From contig JAIVEN010000013.1 of assembly GCA_026686845.1 (NCBI GenBank), positions 11,738,001 to 11,802,000 on the forward strand: DNA of 64,000 nt, in the 5' to 3' direction. The translations under genes were made by a program, and so were the position numbers. Source of the stretch: Adenanthera pavonina (lineage: Eukaryota > Streptophyta > Magnoliopsida > Fabales > Fabaceae). Within the stretch, counting starts at the first letter, position 1. Every line of letters begins with the position of its first letter. Shown one piece after another: positions 36,057 to 48,157 of the stretch. The notes under the pieces were generated by a model. That model saw only the letters and a program-made list of their open reading frames with translations. It made no database searches and was not told the origin of the DNA.

Positions 36057-37558
36057 TGTTGAGTCAAGTGTTTTGATTATTCTTAACTAACTGAAACTTG
36101 GAAGGAAGATATCAAAGGTGTATAAAAGATCTCAAGTGAAGAAATCCAAGAAAAATGAGTATAAGATTAATTGTAGAATTTCTCATTGAATTCACATGAG
36201 TAAAATGTATTGATCTTGCACACAAATGTTTTTAAAATGTGTTTTTATGTTAACTCAATGTATTTGAAAGATACCCACAAACAAACGAATTTTGGAGTAT
36301 TAAACTTCATATGTTACCTTGAAAATTCGAACTTTGAAGGCTAAAATTAGAACTTATAAAGTTATTACCTCTGACAGATGAAATTTAGACTATGAAAATT
36401 TGAATTTATAGTAAAACATAAGTTATGAAAATTAAAAAATTCGTCTGTAGATATATCAAAGTTCATCTGAAAGTAAAGTTAAAAAAGAGTGTCAAATTAG
36501 TTCTCTGACAGACGAACTTTAGTTTTGAAAATTTGAACTTTGGAAGAACAATGAGTAGGTCTGTTCAGGTGTTTCTCTGACAGACGAACTTTGGTCTTCA
36601 GAAATTTAAACTTTAAAATAAGTCTGAAAATAGTTTCTCTAACAGACAAATTTTAATTTTTACAAATTCAAATTTTAAAAAGAAGAACTTTTGTGCCACA
36701 TTGAGTTACTCACTGACAGACGAATTTTAGGCACCAAAATTTGAACTTCAAAGGCACTGTAGAAATATGAAACAACTGTTCATACTTATCAGAAGAACTT
36801 TAAATTTGACAATTCGTATGTTGTAACATGGAAATATTTGTCAAAGATGAAAATTCAAATTTTGCTTTAGAACAAATGAACTTTGAAGTTCAGCGTTAAA
36901 GTCTTTAACTTACGATCTCTATGAAATTCATCTGTTGATACCCCAAAGTTCGAACTTTGGATATCAGACGCATTAAATACGGTTGGTAAACAGATAGTTT
37001 TACAGAGTAACCATTGAGTAACGTCTCCGATAACTAGATATTGTCTCTAACGTATAGTTAAGACATAAATCTATAAATAGAACTTCATTTGAAGATGTGG
37101 GTATTGATTTTACATTGTATATACTGAAACTTTGTCAAAGTCTTCTATCAAAGCCTTTTACTCTTTCCCACTTCATAAACTGTACTTTAACTGTCAAATA
37201 CACTCTACATTAGAGAATTCATTCACTGTAAATAATCTTATCTTCATTTGGAAGAAAGATTTTCTTGTAAGGAAACTTCACAAGGGGTTTGGGAAGCGCT
37301 GAGTTAGAGTGCAGAAGAGAAATTATAAGCTCTTGGAACGGAGCACAAAGCTGTACTGTGGCATTGCAAGTAGCTCACTGAATTTTTGCATGATAGTGGA
37401 AATTCTTGTGTCCTTCTTCTTATACCTTGCTTATTATCTCATTACATTTTGTACTTTGTTTTTCTGCATATTTTGCTTTCACTGCTCTTTTATACTTTTG
37501 CAGAAAAAAATTCAAACTTCCCAATTCACCCCCTCTTGGGAAGCTAGCAGAACTAATA
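36057..37558 (+). mobile_element. Solo copia LTR with perfect 5-bp target duplication
   Basis: It begins TGTTGAGTCAAG and ends GCAGAACTAATA. It is flanked by ACTTT on both sides (36052-36056 and 37559-37563). It matches the copia LTRs at 44877-46389 and 49415-51070 across its length, including the repeated CAGACGAA / ATTCGAA modules (about 36270-36960), a TATA box at 37071-37080 and the CCCAATTCACCCCC stretch near the end. There is no internal region, so this is a solo LTR left by recombination. Confidence 0.8.
37071..37080 (+). promoter_or_regulatory. TATA box of the 36057 copia LTR
   Basis: CTATAAATAG; the same motif at equivalent positions in the other copies (45841-45850 and 50517-50526). 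Confidence 0.55.
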
Positions 37559-37777
37559 ACTTTCGTCTAGATTTTTATTTGTATTATGGTGGGGAAATAA
37601 ATAATTAGTGAAGAATCAAAATCCCAACATGATTAACATTAAAAGGATTGTAGCCTATGACATATCAATTTATTTGCCAGAAAAGACTTCCTTTGGAAAA
37701 GTTGGAAAGGAATTTCTCACCTCGTCTAGGTGCTTATTGCATCATAAGGAAATAGAAATGACAATAAATATATAAAG

Positions 37778-38460
37778 ATCAAATGTGATTAATGCATTAA
37801 GATCTCATCCTAAAATGCAATAGAAGATTGCTCATGGTGATTTAGTTTTCCTTTATTTATTATTTCTTAATAACAATTAATCAACGAAGGATCAATATCC
37901 AAACGTGATTAATGTCTTAAGATCTTATCCCTAAAATTTGATGGAATATTGTCAATGGTGATTTAATTTGATTTTAAGTTATTATTTTTTTTATGCATAA
38001 GAAGGGTTGAGCCTTTGACCTCTACCCATACCCCACCCCTCCCTTATCACCTAAGTTAGCCTCAGGTGGCTAATTTTAAGTTATTATTTATTAATGACAT
38101 TTAACTAATGAATGATCAACGTTCAAACGTGATTAATACCTTAAAATCTTATTTCTAAAATTTGAAAGAAGATTGTCAATGGTGATTTAGCTTGCCTTTA
38201 TTTATTATTTCTTAATGACAATTAATCAATGAAGGGTTAGTATTCAAACATGATTAATGCCTTAAAATTTTATTCCTAAGATTTGATAGAAGATAACCAA
38301 GGGTGATTTAGTTTAATTTTAAGTTATTATTTATTAATGACACTTAACTAATGAAGGATCAATATTCAAATATGATTAATGCCATAAGATCTTTATCCCT
38401 AAAATTTGATGAAAGATTGCCGAGATGATTTAGTTTGCTTTTATTTATTATTTATTATTA
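37778..38460. repeat. 122-bp satellite, five copies
   Basis: Copies start at 37778, 37891, 38115, 38236 and 38358. Regular spacing is 121-122 bp (113 for the first). The apparent 224-bp second copy is explained by an 85-bp insert plus a 17-bp target duplication. Each unit contains ATTCAAACGTGATTAATGCC, then TTAAGATCTTATCCCTAAAA and GGTGATTTAG. Confidence 0.8.
37988..38072 (-). mobile_element. Short SINE-like retroposon
   Basis: The 85-bp insert is flanked by a 17-bp perfect direct repeat (37971-37987 and 38073-38089). On the minus strand it starts TTAGCCACCTGAGGCTAAC, includes GGTCAAAGGCTCAACCC, which is similar to a pol III box B, and ends in a short A run. Long target duplication plus terminal A run indicate LINE-type target-primed insertion. 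It is short for a plant SINE and may be 5'-truncated. Confidence 0.6.
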
Positions 38461-39585
38461 GTTTTCTTTTATAGTTAACTAATAAAACTAGTTTTGTCCT
38501 AGGATAGATTGGAAAAAAGTTCTCACCTTCTAAAGTTTATATTGTATCACAGCTAGAATGAAAATTATTAGCTTGAGAAGAGTCCACATGGCTAAAATTT
38601 TGTAAGCAGTCAAATTATGTCTCTCTTATATCAAAATGGATTCCTTTGGTTTATAGGCATGATAATTAAAAAACAAATGAAATTCCTAATCCCTATAGAG
38701 TTATTTTTTGTAAGATTTTACTTACATAAGGAATGCAATGTGCTTATGGTCTATTAAGGTCAAGGACCTATAGACAAATTTTAGGCTACTAATGTATCAA
38801 GCTATGCAAAGATGTTGACACATACTCTGGTGACAAGGCAACAGTATGTCATCTTTTCCCATGTTTTTCCTTTAACAATGATATGCTTTGACAAAGAGAA
38901 GAATATGCTCTCCTTTTGTCCTATTGTGGGATAAGTCATAGGGTATAGAGATATCTAGCCCTAAGAAAGATGAGTACTAACTGACTAGTTGGTTACTAGG
39001 GTTTATCTATCAATGTTTCAGTTTTCAGGGTTAGTCTATTGTCCTAATAAGGTCTTTAAACTGTCTCCACCATAAAGGCGAAGACCCTATTAGTAAACTT
39101 GATCCACTGAAAACTCAAATTCCATGGGGAACAACTTTACAAAATGAGTAACAGCAAGGATGAAGTCTTCATAGTAACCTCCTAGGACTCCAAAAACTCT
39201 ACGGGGAAACCGTTACAAACTTCACTAGCCTACGGAACTCACGAACTTAGGTATAGGGCCCAAAATGTGTGTGAGACAAATGTGTAAGTGCTAAGTGTGT
39301 GAGGAGAGCATACATACTTGGGACCTACAAATTACCCAACCCTCATATGCTAAGCAAATAATAATAAGAGAAATATAAAATAATATACAATAACCACATT
39401 ATTCATAGAGTAAAAAAAAAATTAACAAAATAGTATTATATACCCTAATCATATGAGATAAACAATATTGGAAAGAAATAAAAGGAAACGTAAATAAAAT
39501 AAAGTAAAGTAAAGGCCACAAAATTTTGTAGAATCAACTTATATAGGCTTGACTCTCAAATGGTCCCTAGTGGAGTCACCAAAAC

Positions 39586-41963
39586 TGTCGCACCCAATTT
39601 TTAATTTTCCAAAAATGAAAAACTAAAATAAAAGTAGAGTCGCCACCAAAATTTTTAAAAGGGAAATTTTGGAAAGTTTTTTTTTAAAAACATGATCTAC
39701 GAAACATAAAGGGTTTGGTAGTCGATTGCGTCATGGGGAAGGTATTAGACATTCCATAACACTCATTCATAAAAACGGTTACTTTAAGTTGATTATACAA
39801 AATTAATGTGGCCTTAAATTTATTTTAATTACATTTATAAAATATACATAAAAAATAAATTTATTTACAAAGGTGGACTTGACCTAGAATCAAACTTTAG
39901 AGCCTACATACCTCATTATAGGGATTAAAGTTCACGTAGTTCGAATGTAAAAATTCATGTCAATGGGTTTGTGTTTTCTAAGAAAATTTATATATATTTG
40001 TTATTTTTGAAAATCGAATTATACATATTATATATATATAAACTATTTAACTATTTATTTATTACTTGTTAATAAATTCATGGAGATTCCTAAAATCCCA
40101 CGTGCTCACTAACTAGTTTATATATCTATGGAAGCTCTAAAAATCTCATAGAAAATAACTTTAAAATATATTATAAAATTATATTAAAGAAATATTTTTT
40201 ATTTAAAATAGATGCAAAACTTTATCAAATTTGAGAGAATCTTTATTATTTTGATTTTGAAAATATTTTCATAAAAAAACACATAATATAATTAGTATAC
40301 AAGCAGAGGTACATCACAACATGTGGTAAATTTATTAATCCAAATATCCACAAAGGTTTCGAAAACCTCACGTTTTTTAAAAAAAAACATGTATTAGAAA
40401 AATATTATGAAGAGAAAAATATTTCATTTATGATAAATATTTAATTGCAAATTTAAAGAATCTTTTATTTGAATTTCTAAAATAATAACCATGAGATCCA
40501 AAAAAACATATATACATATACCATTAAATTAGTATACTGGGGAGACCTTTGTCATACACAATAAATCAATATATATGGAAGTTCTACAAATCTCATATAG
40601 TGATATTCAAATAGTAAGCATTAATCTCATAAATGGTGATTGTGTGATAGTGTCATGTTATAAGAAATAAACTATAAACTAAAGATGAAAGAGCTTTGTT
40701 ATCGTAGCCAATAAACATAATGCAACGAGTCACACAACCTCAATGGTTTAATATTGTATAATATTCATATCAAATATGCTTTGCCTCCATTTACAAGAAT
40801 ATCATTCTAAAGCTATCGAAGATATATATGTGTATACAAAGAAGAGGAAATATTGAACCATATAACCAAAATGAAGAAATCCTTCAACCAAGGTGTTACG
40901 TACATTCATCAATACTCATTATTATTAATTAATTTTTTTAGAAGTAAAATTAGTTGTCAATAAGAATCATATTATCTCACCTTGTTGCTTTTTCCTCAAA
41001 TATAAATAGAGGGACTATAAGCAACTCAGGTCATTGGTTTACATATATAAGAATTTTGCCTCAAGGCCATAAAATGAATTAAATAATGAAAGAAATAGAG
41101 TGTCACTACTATTCAAAGTTAATTTCAAACATGAAATCACTAGTTTGGAGTTGTGGTGTAATGTAAAATAAGAAGAGGAAAAATAAAGCGAAATAAGTAA
41201 GAATGACTCTTTCTCTCAGAGATATAAAATATGTGTTTTTCTCTATTGGAGATACTCATAGGTATGAGAGACCATCTCAAAACTTAATTCATAATAAAGA
41301 GAACATGAAGGAGAAAAAAAGAAGAATAATGGATTATAAAAATAATAAAGAGGCAAAGTCACTTTATTTTTTCTCTCTCCCAATGCTCCCCATGTTTTTT
41401 TTTCTTTGCTTCTCCAACTCTTCAATTCACTCTTCCTTTCTTTCTTTTTCTTCTTCTCTCAATCTCTCTCTCGTCTTTTTCTTCTTATTTTTCTTTATTT
41501 CTCAATCTCTCATCCTCTCTATTTTCTCTCAATCTCTGATTCTTTCTTTTAATTGTCTCCCTCTTTTCCTCATGACCTATCTTTCATTTATATAGACATG
41601 AGAAGGAAAATCTAATGCAAATAATCATTAATGCTTAATCAAATCAAATAATTTATTTTTTACTTTTTATTTGATCTTTACCATTATTATTTTTCATTTG
41701 CAATAATACTACAACCAAATCCAAATCTTTAGTGATACATTTTTATTTCTTTGTAAATCCAAATCTCAAAAGATTTGAAAACCTCATAAAGGAGAAATCC
41801 ATATTTTTAAGATAAGATTACTTTTGTAAAATTATTAATTTTTAAGATTTTTCAATTATTTCTTTTTTATATTTTTTTATGAAATTAAACTCTAATGGAA
41901 ACACATTTTTTTTATTTTTCACCTTTATCAAATTAGACTTAAATGAAAACTTTTTATTATTTT
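39586..41963 (-). repeat. 5' LTR of the large element, truncated at its outer end
   Basis: It starts TGTCGCACCC on the plus strand and aligns with 24240-26525. The last ~45 bp of the LTR (ending in the TGTGAA terminus) are missing, and similarity stops at about 41963, where the inverted copy begins. The minus-strand TATA box is at 41587-41594. Confidence 0.72.
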
Positions 41964-41989
41964 TGTTACTTTCATAGGCCCCTCAAAGC

Positions 41990-42640
41990 TCAATTCGTGC
42001 TAGTCCCTTTAAAGCCTAGTTCTAGTTGTCCCTTCTTTTTTAAGGCCATATAATGGTAGAATCCCTCAAAACCCTATTCTGGCTGGCCCCTCTTTTTCAA
42101 AGCCATGTAATGGCAGGTCCCCTGAAAGCCCAATTCTGATTGGCATATCTTTTTGAAAGCCCAGTTTTGGATGGCCTCTTTTTTTCAAGGCCTTGTAAAG
42201 GTAGGCCTCCACCAAAGTCCTATGAAAATAGGTACTTCCAGTCTTGGCTGTAACCTAAAGCCCTGTAATGCTAGGTATTCATCAAAGTCCTATGAAAATA
42301 GACACTTCACTATTGCCCAAGTCTAGTCTTAGTTGGCACCTAAAGCCTTGTAACGGCAGGCATTTACCAAAGTCCTATGGAAATAGGTACTTCCAGTCCT
42401 GGCTTGCACTTAAAGCCCTATAATGGCAGGTATTCACCAATGTTCTATCAAAATAGACACTTCACTATCGCCAAAGTCTAGTTTTGGCTGGCACCTAAAG
42501 CTTTGTAATGGCAGGCATTCACCAAAGTCGTATGGAAATAGGCATTTTACTACCGCTAAAGTCCAGTTTTGGTCAGCACTTAAAGCTCTGTAACGGTAGG
42601 CATTCATCAAAGTCCTATAAAAATAGGCACATCACTTCCA
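41990..42640. repeat. Minisatellite of ~85-105 bp units, about seven copies
   Basis: Units contain CACCAAAGTCCTATGAAAATAG, then TTCACTA(T/C)CGCCAAAGTC, GGCTGGCACC and TAAAGCCCTGTAATGGCAGG-like blocks. Copies on the right are more alike than those on the left. Two to three copies in inverse orientation occur at 28430-28628. Confidence 0.7.
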
Positions 42641-44651
42641 TTTGACATTGCATTTCATTGTTTTATGCTCAAACAAAATACATGTTTTCATCTTCACTTG
42701 CTCCTAAGTTGTGAATATCGTATCACTTATTCTTTCGATATTCTCCCTTAGTCACCAAGTGAAAAGAGGCAACTCATCAATATGACATTTTGTTTGGTCA
42801 CTACATTAAAATTAAGCCAAATAGTCCTTATTTGATTATCCATCTTAAGTTCATATAGTTTAGTTATAGTAAGAGTTTGGTCTTCATTGCATCACCTACA
42901 TAGATGTTCATCATGTCCTTGTTGTGTTTGATCCACAGTTTTAAATGCACATTTTTCAAAACCATTAAGGCATTGCTTTGCTTATCTCTTTAACATCGAG
43001 ACAATGAAGTAAGTCAAAAGTTGTATGCAAAACCTTTTTTAAACTCCACGACCTAGTTTGTGGGAAATGGGGATAGTTGGTCAAGTGAACAAAATAGTAT
43101 TTCTGGAGAAAACTCCATTGGTTATCATATGAACTGAATGAGATGTGAGTCAGGAGGATTTGAATATAAAATATAAAGAAAATAACAACCAAGAAAGGAT
43201 GTAGAGAATATACCGTCACTACTAGTCAAATAAAGTGGAGATCCTTTATATGGTTGAAAATTCTAGTTGATTTTAGTGTGTTAAAATAAGTTAAGGACTC
43301 TTAAACATAATTGAGTATAATCAAATTTATAGGGGTTAACCAACAAGGTCTAGTAGAGTTGGTAGATAGCTAAATCCCTTAAGTTTACTGTCTAGGACTT
43401 AATTCCTAGCCGTGTGTATGGAAAAGGCTTTGTCGGGAGAGGCAAAGTCTACTTCGATGATCTCAATGTCTCAGAAAACCTATAAAAGTTAGGAAAAAAT
43501 AGTGGAATTTAGAATTCCTGTGTGGACCCGTAAAAATCTACCTTGAGGAAAATGAATCAGGTTGAAAAAACCCAAAAGGAAAATAAATGCAAAAAATATA
43601 TATATCCACTCCGCTGGCTCTAGTTGTACTTAGTAACGGGGGGGTTTCACTAAAAAGTGTTATCCTTCACGTCAAACAGTGTAGTATGAGCTATAAGTGT
43701 ACTAATAGCATCTTGGTGCAGCGAGTTATGTAAGCTTGAGTAATCGGCGTTCTGCATCACCAATGTCTGATATTCGCGTAAAAAAAGCATATAACGGCCT
43801 AAAAAAGAAAATGTCTCCAATAAAAGTGAAGCAAAAAATATGCGAGGAAACTAAGGGAATCCCTAATGATTCTATTGCACTAAAGTATGGGTGAAAATAA
43901 GGTGAAATTTACCTGTTGCTCTAGATGGTTATGCATTACTCTATTCTTAATACCTAATTCTAAAACAATTAAAGGCCTATAAATAAGAAGTTGAGTTCCT
44001 GATTTATTTGGGTACACTAGAGATACTAGAAATTATTTAGTAATATTAAGGACCCACATGCTTAGGTAAAGTGATAGGAAATTCTAGAATCAGATCCAAT
44101 TTTAACTAAGAGGGTTAATCTCAAATGAAGAGAGAGAAAGAGAAGATTCATGATAACCGCAAATGGTTCAAATATGACCAATGGGAATGCCTTTTAATAT
44201 TAAATTTTTAATTCACTTGGCTAGCTATTTTTGTTCACCATAAACTAAATAATTACACATGCCACAATTTATGACAAATTGGCTAGATGCCAAATCTCGA
44301 ATGATCCTATGGCTCTGTGCTTTAGTGATAAACACCTGTAAGATGAAAAAGGAACAAAGTAAGACCTCAAGTGATTGTTTTACTAAAAAAAATTTTGGAC
44401 CAAACAAGCAAGCATATAGGTTAATCATGATAGCTTAGTCAGGTTAGGGGTAATCTAGTTACCTCATTGTATTGCATGCACGATAGCCTTAATTCAAACT
44501 AATGCTAAGTCTAGTAGCGTCTAGTGTCTAGTGTCATCTAAGCATTATATGGATGGACAAAATAAATGTTCTTATATTTACTTAGTCCGTATGCAAGAAC
44601 TTTAAATTCCACACCTTTCCTCCTTCTCACTTAAGAAACAAGTAATAAGGG

Positions 44652-44876
44652 GCAACTGTGAACACCGTATTTTATCTAAGTTTTAATATAAAATAATAAA
44701 TTTTTTTATTTAAGTCTAATTTGATAAAGGTGAAAATAAAAGAAAATATGTTTCCATTAGAGTTTAATTTGATAAAAAAATATATAAAAAGAAATAATTG
44801 AAAAATCTTAAAAATTAATAATTTCACAAAAAGTAATCTTATCTTAAAGATATGGATTTCTTCTTTATGAGATTTT
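44652..44876 (+). repeat. Start of the 3' LTR of the inverted element
   Basis: TGTGAACACCG and the following 200 bp match the reverse complement of 26525 downwards. The copia LTR interrupts it at 44877 and its continuation is not in the window. Confidence 0.65.
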
Positions 44877-46389
44877 TGTTGAATCAAGTGTTTTGATGAT
44901 TTTAAAGAACTAGAGTTTGGAAAGAGAATGTCAAAGGAGTGTAAGAGCATACAAGTGAAGAAATCCAAAGAGAAATGTGTGAAGATTTAGTTGTTAGGAT
45001 TTCTCGCAATGTACGTGGGGGAAAAGGCTTTGATTTTTACTTATTTATATTTCCACTGTATTTAAACAAGTATTTTCATAGTTATTCTATGTTAACATAT
45101 GTTATATTTTGAAAACACTGACTAACAGATGAACTTTGCTATTATTTTTGATATGTTTTATCTAAAATTCGAACTTTGCTTGCTAAAATTTGAAGTTCCA
45201 GAGTTATCATCTCTGACAAACAAATTTCAAGTTCTGAAATTTGAATTTTGAGTAAAGTATAGTTGGTGCAAAATTCGTCTGAAGTCTTGACAAAATTCGA
45301 ATGATATTAAAGTATAAAAAGAGTTCAAAGTCAGTTCCTCTGATAGATGAATTTTGGATTTCAAAACTTTAATTTTGAAATAAGAACTTTTAAGTCTTGT
45401 TAAAGCATGTCTCTGACAGATAAACTTTGAAATGTAAGATTTGAATTTCACAGAGTATAACTTTTGTACCATGTTGAGCTAACCACTCAGACGAATTTTG
45501 ACTTATAAAATTCAAATTTCAAGTGCATAGCAAAAACATGAGAAAACTATTCATACTCAACAGATGCACTTATGATATGAAAATTCATGTTTCAATATGG
45601 GATATATTTGACAGATTCAAAATTCGAATTTCACTCTTGAGCAGATGAATTTTGGAAGTTCAATATTGAAGTCTTTAACTTATGGTATCTACGAAATTCG
45701 ACTGTTGGCACCAAAAATTCAAATTTTAGTGTGTCAAACACATTAAATGCGGTTAATGAATAGCTAGTTTTGCAGAGTAATCATTGGTTAATATTTTTAA
45801 CGGTTAGATCTTGTGTCTAACAACTAGTTAAGTCACAAATCTATAAATAGAACTTTATTTTAAGTTATGGGTAACAATTTTATGCTGTACATACTGAGAC
45901 TTTGCTAAAATTACTAGTCAAAGCCTTTTCACTCTCAAACTTCATTTACTGAACTTTAACTATCTTATTTACTCTAATTTAGAGAGAATTCTTTCTATAT
46001 AAAATCTTTTCTTCTTTTGGAAGAAGGATTTCTTGTGAGGGGTTTCACAAGGAAATTTGAGAAACACTTTGTAAAAGTGCAGAGTATAGATTTGAGAGAG
46101 CTTAGAACATAGCACAAGCTTATACAAAGGCATTGCAAGGAACCTACTGAATTCTTGCAAAATAGTAAAAAATCTCAAGTGATGGCTTGAGAACTGGACG
46201 TGGGTCAAGTGGATCAAACCAAATCAGGATAAATTTCTGTGTCCTCTTCTCTTTCACATTGTACTTATTTTATTCTTTCTTTACTCTATTTTCTGCAAAC
46301 TTCTACTATCACTGTTACATCCCACTTTTGCAGAAAAAATTTGAACTTTCCAATTTACCCCCCATCTTGGGAAGTTAGCAAACCTAATA
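44877..46389 (+). repeat. 5' LTR of the copia element
   Basis: It starts TGTTGAATCAAG and ends CCTAATA. It carries the U3 modules, a TATA box at 45841-45850 and the CCAATTTACCCCCC stretch near the end. It is related along its length to the copies at 36057, 49415 and, in reverse, 62734. Confidence 0.82.
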
Positions 46390-46391
46390 AG

Positions 46392-46403
46392 TGGTATTAA
46401 AGC
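46392..46403 (+). other. Primer-binding site (tRNA-Met type) of the copia element
   Basis: TGGTATTAAAGC, two bases after the LTR, is a mutated form of TGGTATCAGAGC, which is complementary to initiator tRNA-Met. Confidence 0.72.
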
Positions 46404-46484
46404 CCGAACTCCTAACTGAAGGATCTAACCATCCAAGAGAATATATAATTGGCTTTAGAGAGAACATCTTACTTGAAAGAAATA

Positions 46485-47460
46485 ACATCAACAGACCTCC
46501 AGACTTCAGTGGAGAGCACTATGGATACTGAAAGATGAGGATTTAGATATATCTCTAGTCTATTGATCTAGATATCTGGTTAATTATCTAGAAAGGAGAC
46601 TTTGTCCTGATGAAGTTGCAAGATGATGGCAAGTATAAAGAAAAGCTAGAGGAAGAGTAGAATGACGAAGATAGGAGAAGATTCCTGCTCAACTACAAAG
46701 TAAAACATTGCTTGGTCAGTGCTCTTAACCATGATGAATTTTACAAAGTCTCACAATGTTCCACAGCCAAAGAAATATGAGACATTCTAGAAATTACCCA
46801 TGAACGAACAATTGGAGTAAGAGAAAACAAATTAAATTCTTGCATTAGAGAATATGAAAGCTTCAGGATGAGGGAAGGAGAAAGCATTAAAGATCTACAG
46901 AAAAGATTCACTCTCATTGTGAACCAATTAAAGAGCCTTGGCAAGGAATAGACAAAGCCAAAAAAATTCAGGAAAATCCTCAGGGCCCTACCCATCGAGT
47001 GGCAACCAAAATTGACTGTCATAAAAGAAGCTAAAGGAGAATCAATGGCCTCTGTCACAATACTCTTCGACAGCCTTGAAGAATATATGTGCAAGATGAA
47101 AGCTCTCAAAGAGGTGGGATAGGAAAATAAAAAGAAAAATTTGGCTCTCAAAGTGGAATCAGATGATAATGACTCTGACAAAGATATTGAGCTCGATGAA
47201 GAAACGATGGCCATGCTAGTGAAAAAATTTAGGAAAATGTATGGGAAGAAGAAATTCAAAAAGTTCATAAAGAATGATGGAGCCACCTTCAGTAAAAAAG
47301 AAAGCAAAGACTCCATCATATATTATGAATGTAAGAAATTTAGAGTGTCCTATGCTCGCCAAAAAGCAAGGAAAAGACAAAAAGACTGACAAAAGGAGAA
47401 AGAAGAAAGCCTTTGTGTCATCCATCTGGAAAGACAGCTCAGATGAAGAAGAAGCAGCAT
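46485..47460 (+). pseudogene. Copia gag pseudogene
   Basis: It starts with an Arg-Pro-Pro-Asp-Phe-Ser-Gly segment, as in plant copia gag. There is a core with Glu-Gly-Glu-Ser-Ile-Lys-Asp-Leu and Leu-Lys-Ser-Leu-Gly, and an Arg-x-Leu-Pro-Ile-Glu-Trp segment around 46980-47005. The zinc knuckle region (about 47325-47365) is split by a frameshift: the Tyr-Glu-Cys half and the Cys-Pro-Met-Leu half are in different frames. Its tail is lysine- then aspartate/glutamate-rich (to 47460). Several TGG codons have become stops. Confidence 0.75.
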
Positions 47461-48157
47461 AAGAGGAAGAAAATCATCATCAAGACAGTGATAGCAATTT
47501 CTGAGGTGAATGATTCTAAACCTTCCTACAATGAACTGCATGAAGCATTCAAGGATTTAGTGTTTGAGTTTGTCAAAGTATCTAAGTAGTTGCATCTAGC
47601 TAAATAGAAAATAAGCAAACTTGGAAATGAATCTCATGCATCTTGTACTGCAACTCTATCTAGTCCTTCTACCACCTCTGTGTGCACCTTATGTAGTGAG
47701 TTAAGAGATAAGGATGCCTATCTCCATAAGATCTTAACCAGATTCACTAAAAGGCAAGATATGTTAAAGGTAATACTAGGAATACAAATAGTTAGTTAAA
47801 GCAATGCTGGTTTAGGATATGATCCCTGTGTTGTTAAAGAAAAACTGAAACACAAGAAACAAAATCTTTATCTAAGAAATTTTGTGCATGCTAATAACAT
47901 TAAATCAACACAAAACATAGAGTCATTTCTTGCACCAAAAAGTCAAAAGGATAGATATTACCTACATTACATATGACCAACATCTCCTTCATCAAACCCT
48001 TTTTCTATTTGCCACTTCAGTAATAAGAAGGGCCACATATCCTTCTCTTATGTATACAAGAAGGAAGGAAATAACAATGGAATGAAATGGGTTCACAATG
48101 GTTCTTTAGTGCCTAAAGCAGAAACAAACAAGAAAAGACCCAAGTAAATATGGGTAC
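47461..48157 (+). other. Degenerate gag-protease linker of the copia element
   Basis: Ser/Thr-rich and lysine-rich remnants in several frames. No domain was recognised. It joins the gag tail to the protease-like part. Confidence 0.4.

Larger units (their letters stand above)
37564..39585 (-). other. 5' internal region of the large element
   Basis: It contains the 122-bp satellite (37778-38460) and, to its right, about 1.1 kb of non-coding leader up to the 5' LTR. At 39562-39585 the minus strand reads GTTTTGGTGACTCCACTAGG, directly after the LTR, and is the probable primer-binding region. No open frame with recognisable gag was seen. Confidence 0.5.
24240..41963 (-). mobile_element. Large non-coding Ty3-like LTR retrotransposon (LARD-like) with nested insertions
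   Basis: Two directly repeated minus-strand LTRs, 24240-26525 (3') and 39586-41963 (5', truncated), bound about 13 kb. In element orientation LTRs begin TGTGAA and end GGGTGCGACA, as in the Tat/Ogre-type families I recall. Directly after the 5' LTR is a GTGACTCCACTAGGGACC leader resembling PBS regions of those families, and a purine tract precedes the 3' LTR. Removing the solo LTRs 28629-32222 and 36057-37558 leaves about 8 kb of internal DNA. No gag, protease, RT or integrase motif was found there. It consists largely of minisatellites and appears to be a non-autonomous derivative. The clade name is uncertain. Confidence 0.68.
41964..44876 (+). mobile_element. Inverted partial copy of the same large-element family
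   Basis: The region 41990-44651 is the reverse complement of 26526-28628 (with an expanded minisatellite) and is followed by the start of an LTR, TGTGAACACCG, at 44652. It is therefore the 3' part of a plus-strand element: internal end, polypurine-like AATAAGGGGCAAC, then 3' LTR. The LTR is cut at 44876 by the copia element. The left border is an abrupt junction with the truncated minus-strand LTR. Confidence 0.65.

Noticed and set aside
37778..38460. CRISPR-like regular spacing of repeats
   Set aside because: The whole 122-bp unit is repeated with no unique spacers, in a plant genome; it is a satellite.
41203..41595. 130-codon plus-strand frame rich in Ser/Phe/Leu
   Set aside because: It lies in the pyrimidine-rich leader part of a minus-strand LTR; composition explains it.
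46741..47319. 192-codon minus-strand open frame
   Set aside because: It is the antisense shadow of the copia gag region, which is recognisable on the plus strand.
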